A stretch of DNA of 64,000 nt from Phytoseiulus persimilis (Eukaryota; Arthropoda; Arachnida; Mesostigmata; Phytoseiidae), in contig CM075102.1 of the NCBI GenBank assembly GCA_037576195.1, forward strand, positions 45,752,745-45,816,744, in the 5' to 3' direction. The position numbers and the translations under genes were made by a program. Positions within the stretch are counted from its first letter, which is position 1, and each line of letters opens with the position of its first letter. Under the pieces are notes generated by a model. The model made no database searches. It saw only the letters and a list, made by a program, of their open reading frames with translations, and was not told the origin of the DNA. Shown here piece after piece: positions 12,125-24,655 of the stretch.

Positions 12125-12740
12125 ATGATCGTAGACGTCAAGTCGACCCGTGAACGACCTAGATCCCCCTTCATGAACCTCGAAAAGATCGACCCCGGAA
12201 CCACCGCCTTGGACTCTGAGAAGTACGGTCAGATGGATCCCAGAACCACCTCCATAGACTACGAAAAGCATGGTCGGTCGGACGAAGCTCCATAGAACTC
12301 AATAAGTATGGTCAGATGAATCTCGCAATTACCTTCATCGACCCGAAGATAGTGGTCGAATCGACCTTGCGAGTTCCTCCCTGGATGGCAAAAAGTATGG
12401 TCAGATCGATTCTGTAACCACCGCCGTAGTCCCCGGAAAATATGGTCCAATCGCTTCCGGAACCAGTCCCTCAGACTCTCGTGAGTATGGTCAGGTCGAC
12501 TACGGGATCATTCCCCCAGACCCGCAAACCAAGGTCAGATCGACCTCGGCATCACCTCCCCAAACTCCGGGAAGTATGGTAATATCGATTCCGCAAGCAC
12601 CTCCTCGGACTCCGAAAAATGTGTCCAGAGTCCAGATCGATATCGGAAGCATATTCATAGTCCCCGAAAAGTATGATCAGATCGACGCCGGAATCACCTC
12701 CACAGGCTCCGAAAAGTATGGTCAGATCTATCCGAGCGAG
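12125..12740. repeat. 45-bp tandem array (about 13 units), 15-codon period
   Basis: The unit begins aagtatggtcagatcgattc and recurs every 45 bases; most intact units are exactly 45 bp. One unit is about 38 bp (from 12263), two are 44 bp and one is about 52 bp (from 12618). Read on the plus strand, the clean units give a 15-residue repeat of the type EKYGQIDPGTTSxDS (visible at 12186-12290 and 12670-12740). The 38-, 44- and 52-bp units break any single reading frame across the whole array. No start codon, splice context or flanking domain shows a gene here now. Confidence 0.85.
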
Positions 12741-15700
12741 AACGGAGAAAATAAGGAAGAAGTCTCACAAAGACAGTATGCAAAAGGGGAGAAGGAGGAA
12801 TCGAATCTCTGTTGCCTTCTGTGAACCGTTTCTCGTGACTCAGCTCTTACGTGGGTGGCTGAAATCTGTGGAAGCGCGTTTGTGGAGTCGTTCCGGCCCT
12901 CCGTCCTTCCGCGAATAAATTGACCGTTATCGAATCGCGATGAAGATGCCGGATATTCCCGCTGTATTGAGCGCGGGTCCGCTGAAACACAAGTTCCACA
13001 GCCTTTTTTCGGTCCATGGAGCGACACAGTCGAAGAGAATGTTGAGAACGTTTGACGTACAATGATTGGGTGACGGCCAGCTTTTGTGCAAAGCAATCTT
13101 CGCACGAGGTAAACTTGCGCGGGGCCGATTTCAGTGTGGATGAGCGTCGCGCGTGGAGCTAAATGGTACGAAGCGGCTTCCGTAACCCTCTCGCGCTGGA
13201 ATCGGCCCCGCGCGAAAATTGACCCGCACTGAATGATTCGGAGCGCCAAGAAGACTCTCTGGCTCCTGAATAACGAAACCAAAGCCGAGCGGGATCATAG
13301 TGCTACCTGGGATGTATAGCGCTTGCTGTCTACAACAGCGAGCCACGGTCCAGAGGCATGTACACCTTCATCAAATCGAATGAGCTTGGTCTGCTGTGGA
13401 TGTAGAATTATGCCTTGGTAAAGACCTCATCAATATTGAACGCGCTAGAGGGATTTCCGAATCACTCAAGAAGGTGACATGGGTCGCTTTTCGCGCATTC
13501 TCGCTTCTGGAATATGGTGGCGAGTGCAAGATGCGGTGTGAGAGGAGCGGCTCCAAACCTCGAGATGTGGCATCGCCTCCTGGTACGGAGGTTTCTCTTT
13601 TTCGGGCCATCCTTTATCAGGAGAGCAATTCACTGGGTGCTGTCTCTTCCCGAACGTCAAATTCCATTCTTTTGCGTTCCGATGTGGGTGAAGACGACTC
13701 AAGGCTTTCGAACGTCGGAGCTGCTGAGCCAAGCCGAGATAAATATGTGTCGGGTCGATCGGCTCGAAGAGAAACACGATTATCTCAGAAACCACGATAG
13801 CTAGGGAATTCTACTCGCGAGGACTTTTATCCCAACCTTAGGGATCAAATGACAGGGGTTCCAGACCGCTGGCTCTCGTCGTTTCGGAGAATGACGCGTT
13901 CTCCTCGATAAAGTCCGGCGCACTCTGGTGATAGGAGGGAAAGGGTATTTTGAGGTGTGACCATATTCCACAGGGCCCATGTTTTTATATGCCCATGACC
14001 GGAGCTGTGTGTTTGGAAGAGGGAATCAGACTCCCAAGATGGTGGAATCGGGGGATGACAAGATCACACGTCTTCATCTGCCGGCTCACAAAATGTATTC
14101 ATGGGTCTTCTCAGAGGGCACGCGTGAAGCAGAGGCGGCTTCACGACGAGTCGAATGCTTTCTGGACTTCAAGTTAGGCCCCGGGATCCCCTGAAAAAAT
14201 CTTGGCGTTACCGATAGAAATCTCGTGGTTCGATTTTGTTAGGTCTTTCCGGAACACCTTCAACCACAGCATCGATCGTTCTCGAAAGGTGGAGTACTGC
14301 ATCATAATGTTGATATTTTCCTCAATAGCGGCGAATGCCTGGATGCGCCACGATCTGAAACGGGCTGAGTTTCGACCTCCGCTGACCCACCGAATGCATT
14401 GTCAAACTGAGCCTTCTCTGGTTCGGCATCATTCGGTGCGAATGATGATCCCATTGGAGAGCGGAGCCGCGGTGAAAGAAATGGCTGCCCTACCAAACAT
14501 ATGGTGATCGGCACGCCGCCGGAATGGAGCACGACCATCGGGATCCAATCGAGCGAGGGATCGGGACGAATCATGACGGAACCGAGGTTGAATCCATTCA
14601 AAGCCATCAGGATCGAGAGGGTGATTTCACTGAAATCTCAAGCGTGGCGTAGAGAAAGATGGAAATCGGGAAGTCAATCCACGTGAGAGTTCGAGTAACG
14701 TGGGTTCTGCTCCGAATAGGGTGATTCGGTTATCCGAGGCAGCGGTTCAGAGGGACCTCCCGCAGCGGTGTGAGCCCACTTCTGGAAGCGTCCCCGGTGG
14801 AAACTGGTAACACATGCGAACCCTCAAGAGGTCAATAGCTACTATAAGTAATGCGATCACAACTAAGAGCGTCGTGGCTTCGCGTGAGGAATCAAATAGA
14901 GAAGGCAATATCGTTCCGCGGTGGATGACTGGCCTTGGGTGTATCATAATTCCGATCTCAATCTGAATTCCTTCCTCGGTATCTTCACTACCCGACTCGG
15001 CGATATTTGAAATCGGCGCGTTCCGATCACCGATGGTAGCTCCCCGCGTAGGGAGCCGTGATTTCTGCTTGACTCCGCTTGTCGAGCAATCCTTGGCTTG
15101 CCTGTTTACCTAGCTAGATGGCGCACTTGTTCACTCATTTCCTATTGCTAGCTGAGCTTTACGAACTCGCCCCGCAGTGATAACCATTCTATGGGGCATA
15201 CTTGGTTCCTATTCAAGAACTTCCACGAGAGACGCGCATCCAGCAATAGCAGACTTTCGGAGTGATGTTCCGTTCGCAGGGTTTTTCGATGCAGGCATCC
15301 CTGGAACAGAATCATCCTAGTGAGGTCGCGAGCAGTTCTCATGCCAACTGGAACATGGCGCTTAGCTGACCACGATTCGCTTCGCCGTGGTTTGCCACCA
15401 AGCAGATAAACTAGCCGTCGCCGATATCGTCGGTCCAAAGCGGGACGTCGAGGGTCCGTTCTTCTACAACCGAGGAAGCGACTACGAGAGAAGAAATGCG
15501 GTTGTATTTTTCATGGTCGGCCGCGCGGATCTCGTCGCTTTTGGCTCGATTGGCCGACTCGAAGGCAGTGACGTGAGGACCGCGCGGCGCCAGGGACACA
15601 ATGTATAGAGACTTGTTTGTAAAGTGGACGCGGTGACGTGAATGCCGATGTACGCCTCCCAGGCCGTCGGCATCCTCGTATTAGAAATACAGATCATAGT

Positions 15701-16255
15701 GATATCATTATCACCGATCCTTAGCAGCTTCAGGTCGGCGAATGAAGAGTGCAATCAGTCGTATATCGCGGCAAAAAAAGAGTTGTTCGATTGCGTGCTC
15801 GCCAAAACTGCTTCGGCGGAGGATCGAGAACGGAAAAAATGCAGAAGATAAACCAAGGAGCGAGGGGAGCTTCTCGAAAACGACATTTTGGGAAGTTAAC
15901 GGATCAGAGAAGATATCGAGCGTCAACTTCTTCTCGGGAAAGACTGATTCGTGAGTACTCAGGAGGTCATCAGGAGCGCGGTCAAGACAGGCCGGAACAC
16001 GGAGCTCAACTGAAGATTTTTCTGAATGCTACGCTGGCCACCGATCTCGGGAGATTTTTACGGAAAGGTTCCAGATTGGCGGTGTCCTGTATAGATTTTC
16101 AAGCAGATGCGAGATTCCTGGCACCCTCCAGCTCATCATCTCTGACGGAGCAACCCACGATTTGCGTTAATGTTTAGGGAGAATTCGTTGTGATGCCACC
16201 CACTGTTCACTTGTTTGAGTCAAGTTCCAGTAACCGCGCATTCGGATGGCCGGTT
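12741..16255. other. Gene-poor stretch with one inverted repeat
   Basis: There is no recognised gene. Near-perfect 16-bp inverted arms lie at 13115-13130 (ttgcgcggggccgatt) and 13200-13215. Some minus-strand open stretches between 14.2 and 14.95 kb encode hydrophobic segments, but their splice phases do not join into one protein. Confidence 0.4.
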
Positions 16256-16745
16256 TGATTCTGGCGGGCTTTTGTGAACCTCCATCCACGCCAGTGGCTT
16301 GAGGCCTGTCTATGGCTGCCTGGCATGCAATAAGCCGGCAGGCAAGCCAGCATCACCGCGAGCCAGCAAGCAGCGAGCGAAGCAAGCCAACCAAGCCGAC
16401 GGCGGCGGCTGCGGCGGCTCTATGGTCGGTTGCTGGCTGACTGGCTTGACTCAAGCAGGAGAGCCGAGCGAGCGGGCTACCGGCCGGCCTCTATATCTCT
16501 CAGTGTGTGTGTGCGCCGCTGCTGCCACAACGTTCGTTCGCTGGCTCGACTTGCTGGCCCGCAAGGCAGGCAAGTCAGCAAGCAAGCAAACGAGCGAGCT
16601 GCCGGCCGACCGGCCTGCCTTACTGTCTGTATCGGCCCATGACTATGTGCTGCTGCGCCATCGCTGCGCTCTCCGCCTGTGCTGTAGCCTGCTGGATGGT
16701 AGGGCTGCTCGCTAGCTAATACGGGAACCATGATGCCAGCGAACG
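16256..16745 (+). repeat. GC-rich dispersed element, copy 1
   Basis: Starts at gattctggcgggct and continues through cctgtctatggctgcctggc, then CAAGC/GGCAG-rich sequence, then ggcctctatatctctcagtg, to about 16745. The same succession of landmarks occurs on the opposite strand at 21125-21640. Between landmarks the two copies have diverged by indels within four-base-periodic tracts. It has no coding potential I recognise. End points are approximate. Confidence 0.7.
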
Positions 16746-17639
16746 CCTGACCGGACGAGCCGACCAACAACCGCCCCGGCAACCCCTTCGCTTCGTCCCA
16801 AAAAGCACCTCTTCAGGGTGATGATCAAGATGATTATAAATAATATCATTCACAAAGTTTTCGTTAAAAGAACGGCAAAACGGACGCAGATGATCACACC
16901 AAACTCTCATTTCACGGCAACTTCGTCGCGCACCGAATCGTTGGAACTGAACCGAAGTAGAGGTGTCGCGGAGACGGGACTTCGAGTGCACCGCTCGTTT
17001 CCAACCTGTATTTTGCCTCGTGGGCAAGGCTCATTGCGTGACCGTCCTGTTCACCTGCTCGAGCTGGCGCGCAAACTCCGCGACAGAATCCCATGGAAAT
17101 CAATGTGCCGTTCTCACGAGCTGCGTAAAGCGGCGCAATCCCGGCGATTGGAGTCGTTTCTCGGAGCTATTCTCCCTGAGAACCTCAACAGGCAGCATAC
17201 ATATGTTCCAGCTGTATGCCCCGTAGAAATGTAGAATCACGAAGGTCTGGAACCGCCTCCCCTCTACCCTTCCCCCCCACAGGTCACCCGATTCCGGAGC
17301 GGCATTCCAGAGTCGAGTACTCAGCTGGAGACGTCTCTGGTCTTCGATGGCAGTCGAATGGAACCTATTCTTCACAGGAGCCAGAGCAAAGAGTTTGCGG
17401 TTGTTGTTGGCGTCGTTGTTGTTACTGTCTCTGTTAATGCCAAACAGAACGAAAAGTGAGCGACCAGAAGATGTAGAATCGCTCCTCTGCTACCGCTGTC
17501 GACATTGGTTCGCTGATTTTTCTTTGAAGAAGCAGACGAGTGCGTTAGCCGACGGACAGGCCAGTGAATGTCTCCACCGCTTTGGATGTTGTGCTGCTAG
17601 TGTCTATCTGCTGCTGCCGTTGTTGTTGTGAGATGGACA
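16746..17639. other. Unannotated stretch between GC-rich repeats
   Basis: I see no recognised gene or RNA. A short TGTTGTTG-rich piece lies at 17400-17440. Confidence 0.35.
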
Positions 17640-18400
17640 CTCGGTCAGGCCATCTATCCGCCGGCGGGCGGGCGGGCTGGCTGGTTTGTTCATTCGTTCG
17701 CTATCCAACAACGTCGAGAGCCGGTTGGTCTCTTGCGCGAACGAACTTGAAGGCTCCTTGCCAGCGAGCCAGGCGGTTGGATAGCCGCAACCTGATTCAG
17801 TCGCTGGCGCGGTAGACGGCTAGCTCAACCCTCGAAGAGTCGTTCGGCATCGAATAGTTCGGGTGCCTTCTCAGCTCGACTATGAAGGCAGCGGCGCCAA
17901 TGACGACGAGTCGCCTGCCTGCCTGCCTCCCTATCTAGCGAGCTGGCTGGCAGGCAGGCTGACTGGCAGTGGGGTGGTTGAAGCTGTCGACTAAGCTGAG
18001 AGCCTGTACCGCTTGCTGCTGCTGCTGGGAATTGAGCCCCCTGAAGCACACCACCACCACCGCTGCCGCCGCCACAGCACTAAACGAGCGGGTCTGAGAG
18101 CCTCATAGGCAGCCAGCAACTTGCTCCTCACTCGCAGCATCTTCAGGAGAGCTCCTATGGCATCCAGCTAGCCAGCCAGCAACCCAAGCAAGCAGGCAGT
18201 GAGGCAGCGGTCCAGCAACCGTCCGACCCGGGCGGGCGGGCAGGCTGCCTGGCTGCCAGCAAAGCGAGCCGAGCTCCGCTCCTCATGAAGTGTACGAAGC
18301 CTCCCTCGTCAGCCTGCTATGCTGATGCTGCTCCAGCCGCTGAACGCTAAGCAAGCAAGCAAAAAGGCGGGCAGGCAGGCAGGCAGGCGAAGACCCGATC
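17640..18400. repeat. GC-rich four-base-periodic low-complexity tract
   Basis: Dense runs of GGCG, GCCT, CAAG and GGCA words, with ggcaggcaggcaggcaggc near 18370 and GCTGCTGCTG/CCGCCGCC clusters at 18010-18080. The same kind of sequence recurs near 16.3-16.7, 21.1-21.6, 25.6-25.8, 35.2 and 60.7 kb. It may be promoter-associated, but no start site or gene can be tied to it here. Confidence 0.6.
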
Positions 18401-19207
18401 ACCCAATATACAGCCTATAGGAATATAACAGCGAAGATTCCCTCGCTTGCTTTCTGCCTGGATCGCTGAGGAGTTGCTCAGGGTAGTCGGGAAGCTGGTG
18501 GGCACAGCAGCAGTCGTACAAGCAGCTTCACGGCCGATCAAGAGCTCAAAACCCGAGAAAGATGACAACGGCGACGGGGAGGTCGCAAAGTATTGAAAAC
18601 GTTTAGCCTTCGCCCACTCCACTCGGTATATGAAACTGCTCTGCTGAGAAAAAATATAGAGGAGCACGTAGACCCATCTCTACGGATTCACGCTTCTGTC
18701 AACACAGCGGAGAGTTTCCAAGCCAGAGTGACTGGTACCGCGACTCGAGAGCGCGAGCGGATCAGTTTCGAGAGGTGCACGCATCGAACAGGCGTCTAGC
18801 CGATCGTTTGGAGGCGACGCGGATTCGTCGTGTGAACCTGAGTCAAGGATTTCCACCGCTTATTGAGTGCAATCGTCTTGATGATACAGTTTCGACTCAC
18901 GGTCAGGAACGAATCGATGCGACGGTTGAGCCGGAGTTTACGGTGTCGTTCAACACTCAAATACGAATGAGCTATCGATTCGTTCCCGAAATCGACGATC
19001 GAGAAGAGACTTCCTGGAGGGAGTGGAGTTCCCCCGACCTCCCGGAAGGATGCCTTTGCGTAGGCTTTTTATTCTTCGGGCTTGCAACGAAACGGATGCT
19101 GCACTGTGTTTCATCTTATCGGACCCTGAGCATGCGCGAAGCCTGAGATGTCTCAGATCAGCTGCTTCCAGGGAGATTCTGCCGGTAGGGAGTTGGAAAC
19201 GCCACGC

Positions 19208-19434
19208 AAGGAGGGTGTGGTGATAAATTAAATCCTCTTTTTAATTTCTTATGTGGTAAAAAGAGGATTTAATTTATATCAGAATTAAATCTGAACCATC
19301 TTAAGACCCAAGCCCACCGCCCGCAATGGGATTTGCGAGTCGATAGGGAGTGTTACTGAAGCAATACCGAAAGGTGATTCCGGGACACTTCTGAGGGCTG
19401 GCTGAGAGGTTCAGCCGGAAAACAAAGGAGGGTG
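19208..19434 (+). mobile_element. 5'-truncated, 5'-inverted SINE copy with 10-bp target-site duplication
   Basis: The body from 19245 to about 19424 matches the reverse complement of 24669-24855 with only a handful of mismatches over about 180 bp (same landmarks aatttcttatgtggtaaaaa, gacccaagcccaccgcccgc, ctgagaggttcagccg). The tRNA-like head is missing. In its place 19224-19242 is a 19-bp exact reverse complement of 19258-19276, so the 5' piece is inverted. The direct repeat aaggagggtg flanks the unit at 19208-19217 and 19425-19434. Truncation, 5' inversion and target-site duplication are the hallmarks of LINE-driven retrotransposition by twin priming. Confidence 0.75.
19224..19276. repeat. 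Perfect 19-bp hairpin
   Basis: The arms 19224-19242 (taaattaaatcctcttttt) and 19258-19276 are exact reverse complements around a 15-base spacer. The structure is explained by the 5' inversion of the SINE copy that contains it. Confidence 0.9.
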
Positions 19435-21124
19435 CGGACAAGCTCGCGACGAGGGCGTCCTTTCTAAGAGGCTAACTCTGTAGCAACGCTCTCGCTGGCG
19501 AGGCAGGGATATTGAGCGGCGCACTTTACGTCGTCGAGGCCGTCATCGTCCTTCTTTCAGGCCGAACTAGAGCGATGATTGCAAGACGGTTGAAACGGTT
19601 TCCAACGTTCCAACGCTATCCTAAAGTCCACGGAAACCGCACAGACATAGACAAACACGGACGCACCACGTGAAACGACAATCGGAGGGTAAGGTGGTCA
19701 GTTGGCTGCTTGGTTGGTCGCTTTGCCATCCAACCAACCGCCCAGCTAGCTGTGGGCGAGTCGTTGCACTCGGAACTGAGAAAGTGACGTCACTTTACTC
19801 GCTAGTCGCCAATGACAGTAGAAAGCGATGAAAAAGAGAAGAAGACCACGCATCGGCACGGCTGGCATGCTACTCGACCGCCTGGTTGTCTTGTTGGCCA
19901 CACGGCCAGTTGACAGCTGGTCAGTCAATCAGACAGACCGACGGACCGACCTTGCAGTTTGCATCGTGCTTCAAATGAAGAGCGCCAACGGAACGAGATT
20001 CGACGGGAATACGGTTGCGCGCATTGGCACGTTGGATGAGCTCTACGATTCATTGATTCTGACACTGCGATCTGAACTGCTGCCAGAACGCTAGAACTCT
20101 GATCAATGAAGAGAATCATTGGATGGGAATCGATGCTTTGTGCGAGCCTGTTATCGTTGTCTTGACAGATGCCGATTGCCACTTCGGCGCTCCTCTCTCT
20201 GTTGAGGACAACAGATCCCATTCGGGAATAATGTTTTCTCCCCGACATTTCGGAATGAAACGTGTGCGGGACAAAGGGGTGATATTTTAGCTATCGGCTT
20301 CTCATTTGGGAGATGCTGTGATTGTCCTGCACGTATGCACGTTTCTGAGCGAGCTCGATTACCACCCTGTTACTCTGCCGCCGTAACGACTCTGCCGCCA
20401 CGGAGTCTTATTATTGAAATCGCTCCGACGAACCTGTATTCCATTCACGCGTAGGTACATGACACTATTAACTAGATTCACGAAGTACAAATTGACCGGC
20501 CGAAAGCCACTAATTATTTTTTCGCGTCGTGCGGCAGACACGGTCATGCTGTTCAATGTCGGCAGCAGAGCACAGTCGTCATCCGAGCTCGGTGGGCAAC
20601 GCTGCCGCGGTTACGTAAGCTCATTCGAGTACGTTCCGAATTCCCTGCCAGCAAACGAAAACATTCTGGATACTTAGTCCGTGGAACACCTGAGGCATCG
20701 TTCAGAGCGATCGCCTCATTCAGATCGCGGGACTGAGAACCGTTTCTATAGCGGGTGCGAGTCCACGCGCGCTCTTTCAGAAGAGCGTTCAGGCCTGCCA
20801 AACCGCGAGGAACCCGCGACATCAGCTGGTAGCCAGAGCTGGCGACCTATCATCCGACACCTGAGTTCATCACAGAATCGTTGTCAGACCACGCGGAGTC
20901 AATGTTACGAACTCTCATGTGAGCCTTGGATATCGACATTGACCGAGACAGTGAGCGCGCTCTTCGACGGCTCGGTCGCTTGCGAGCAAAATGAAGAGTG
21001 TAGTGCGCGGTCTGGTGTCGTCATTCTTCTTCATGATAACGACTGTTGATGCCTGGCTGAAGTGTTGATTTTTTTCCATTATTCAATTTCTTCAGTAACA
21101 GGATCCGCAACGCGGTGAGCTCGA
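19435..21124. other. Gene-free stretch
   Basis: I see no recognised coding, RNA or repeat features apart from short GGTT/GGTC-like runs near 19690-19750. Confidence 0.35.
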
Positions 21125-21640
21125 CGGAGACGGCTTAACGTTGATGCCAGCTCGTTCGCTGGCTCGCTTGTTAGCCGGCGGCCAAACTACAGCATAGGCA
21201 GCAAGCGAAGCGATGGCGCGGGCCACACCATGGAAGCCGCACACAGTCACAGGCGAATACAGACGGCAAGGCAGGCAAGCGCCGCGCTCGTCCGCTTGCT
21301 GACTTGCCTGCCTGCCTGCCTGGCCGGCCAGCAAGCAAGCCGACGAACGAAGCTGCTGTAGGAGCAGCTCGCACACACAGAGATATAGAGGCCGGTCGGT
21401 CGGTCGGTCGGTCGGCTTGGTCGCTCGGCCCAAGCCAGGCAGGCCAGCGAGCAAGCATAGAGCCGCTGCTACGGCTGCCACTGGCTCGGTTGTTTCGCTG
21501 GCTGCCTCTTGCTCGATGTACTCATTCGTTGGCGGCGGGCCGGCTCGTCGGTATTACTGGCTTGCCTGGTTGCTGCATGCCAGGCAGCCATAGACAGGCT
21601 TCGAGCAATGGAGAACGTTGTAAACAGCCCGCCAGAATCG
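21125..21640 (-). repeat. GC-rich dispersed element, copy 2 (inverted)
   Basis: Reverse-complement counterpart of 16256-16745: read on the minus strand it gives gattctggcgggct, then cctgtctatggctgcctggc, then ggcctctatatctctgtgtg. It includes a (GGTC)5-type run at 21393-21415. The inner ends of the two copies are about 4.4 kb apart. End points are approximate. Confidence 0.7.
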
Positions 21641-24600
21641 AAGGGACGACGAACTCGCGCGTTTTTAAAATCCGACTCAATCGAGTGAACGTCGGAGGAA
21701 ACGGCCCTGATTATGTCCGGAGCCGTGACAATCGGTAGCCAACCTCGATCCTAACCACGCGTCAGAGTTGATCTCACTGGAATCTTCAATTCATAGTGTC
21801 AGAGCTGTCGGTAACATCAAGATTGATTCCGTCGCTCTTTTCATCCTGTACATTCATTCTGACGTCACGCGACCAGAGTTCAGAATCACGAAGGAACCGA
21901 CTCTGACGGAAAATTATCGTCGTCTCAGAATTTAAATCAGCTTGATCGAAGATCTGCTGCTCCAATCTCGAGAAGGAGAAACACAAATTCATTGGCCGTG
22001 ACCCATTCATGGGCACCGTTTAGGCGTGTGACAATTCATTGTCAACAGTTTCTTCGCGAGAGTTCCCCGTTCGGGAGACGAAGGCCGACATGGTGGAGGG
22101 ATTTCGATTCCGGCAAGCTCACTCCGAACTTCCGTCAGACCTTGCCTCGGAGCGAAGCATCACTCCCAAACCGATGAAGGAATGTTTCGATGTGAATGTG
22201 GCACAAGCAGGCATCTTGCTCCGTCTAGCTCTGTGATGCATTAAGAGCTGCGGAGATCGTTAACCGGGACCCCCGGATGCTTCTGGCACATCTTTCGAAA
22301 AATGCGGTGGCTCCCACACAGGACTCCGGCTGGAATCCTTCCATCGTTCAAGAGTTTCTGAAGAAACCTCCCATGCACTACCACGAAACGACTGAGGCTC
22401 CCAATCAAACTCTGATGGCTAAGCAGAGAGCCTCAGAAGTTCGAACCAAACTCGGACCCCCTCCTCTTTTCTTCGACTCGAAGCAATAATTTCGTATTTG
22501 CACAACGCCTCCGCACACGGGGGTGCGTCTGCAGTCCACTCTGGTCCATTGAAGCTTCAGGATTGTCCCCTGATCTTCGAACATTAATTTCTGCAGAAGT
22601 ATCAGAGCTGAAGTGAAATGAGGAAAGCCATGATCGACTTCATTAGGACCGAGAACCCGACGAAATTCCGTCGTCCGACTAACAACGCGAGTTCTGTGGA
22701 GAGTCTTTCTGAAAGATCTGGGAGCTTCGAGTGCTGGAATTCTCAGAGCACATCTTTCGCGACCATTTCTGGGAAGATTCTTTGCGAATCTTCTGGAGGT
22801 TGAGTGATAAGGCACGCATTCTCTCTTTCGATGAGCAGCTCAGAATCGGCGCTTCCGCTGGAAGCAGCACCGCATTTCGCATCCGCTTAGCCGCGAGATT
22901 CGCGGGCTTGCGGGTCAATATCCAGTCGAAATCACTGATAGACTCAGAAACAGCCTTGATGGGTTTGCTGAAATCAAGATCTGCCATGGGGGCCATTGCT
23001 GCGTTACGAACAGAGAAAAAGCTCGAAATTATTTTCGGAACGATCTTGGATTGGATACTCGTCTCATCAAAAATGGCTCCCTAGGCGTTCTGCTCAGTGA
23101 ACGAGTCGAGTCCTTGCTGTGATCGTGCGTGAGCTCCGACGCGTCGAAGCTGAGCATACCTGAGAAAAACCTCTCGATTGAGACCGCAGCACCGCTCCCA
23201 CATCGTATTTGAATAGTGATGGATAACAAAGTACTCGTTCGCCCCCCTCGAGGAATCAGACGGACCCAGTGTCGATAAGCTCAGCCCCGCCGAAATTCCA
23301 GGTTCAACTAATCATCGAATCCAACTCCCACCGACCAGGAGGGCGTTTCAAGCGTTGACGACTTCCATGGTTTTGATTGAGTGATCTTTTGCGTGAATGA
23401 CTCGAGTTGTGCACAAGCTGGAAGGGGGGAGATGACTTCAACGGATCGAGTGTGATCCCTCGGAGAATGCGTTCGTCATCAGCGCAATATCAGTGCATGC
23501 TCCGATAACAACGACTACAACTTGCGAGCTTGCGACACGTGAATTCATCGTAGCCGTGCTTCTGGATCAGCATAATGGGGCCAACACACAAGATCTACAA
23601 GGGCATCATATGAGGGTGGGGAAGCCCATGCTTCGGAGACCTGACTCCACTATCGCCATTCGCGTCGATATAATCTTTTCACTCCCAAACCAATCAACTC
23701 TACGAGATTGGAGAGATCTCAACCTCAGTTCTTGAAGCGATACCTGCGATGCGGTCTGTGAGTGACCAAGAAGGAGATTGATTGATGGGGCAATTAATTC
23801 AATGACAGCCTTGGAGCATGCGTTACTAATGAACATCTATGGCGGACACACGGAATGAATACAGGACAGGGTGTTTTGAGTTTGATGAGACCTACTAGTG
23901 TTCGTTTTTGTTCCGGGGCAGGGCAAGGCCGTCTTGGGAACATTCCGATGAGGGGGTGACAGGCCACGGTGATGGTCATCGGAAGCCTGTCTCGAGCTGA
24001 CAGACATGCGGAAACTGTGTCGCCCCTCTGTGAACAAGTCATTGATACCCCGTACAATCTTCTCTTGATTCACGAGATCCGCGAAGTAGGTTGAATGCCG
24101 ACCAACGAATTTTTGAAAGAGATTCGTTGGTGCACCGCAACACTTCCCTCGAGAAACGTTTGAGCGAGCCCCCTGAGGGATCGAGCTCACCTTCTGGTCT
24201 ACGAGGAGCGTGATTGAGATCGAAAATTTCCGAGAATGTTCGTTCCAGATTGATGCAAACCGGAATCATACCACTGACTCGGAGTCGACTTCCTCGCGAG
24301 TATCGCTTCTGTCCTTTTTCAAACGATTACCATTCTTTTTGAGGTAGAGTAGTTTCCATGAGAGCCTCAGCCTCGAGAAAGAGAACTCGACGAAGTCGGA
24401 AAGTGAGAGGTCATAGCTTCTGAGCGCCACAAGGAACGTTGTTCGAAACGCGTATTAACTTTCCGAAGAGGGATCCCCATCAGGAGGTTCTGCTAAAAAT
24501 GATTTCGATCACTGCAATGCAACCGCGTATTGTTCCTCATTCTCACATGCAACAATGTATCAAGAGCGATCAGTTTTTCCGCCAAAACAATCTGACTCGC

Positions 24601-24655
24601 ATGTCCATGGCCTCTCTCGTAGTTCCTTTGCTGCTGGGAAAGCCCGCGCGACCCT
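21641..24655. other. Gene-free stretch
   Basis: Overlapping open frames occur on both strands at 22.4-23.1 kb (for example 22679-22996 minus), but none shows a domain or family I recognise, and lengths near 100 codons are expected by chance. Confidence 0.35.

Noticed and set aside
12728-13282. 184-codon minus-strand open frame
   Set aside because: It has no recognised domain, runs into the edge of the 45-bp array and spans the GC-rich inverted repeat. A frame this long is not rare by chance at about 50% GC.
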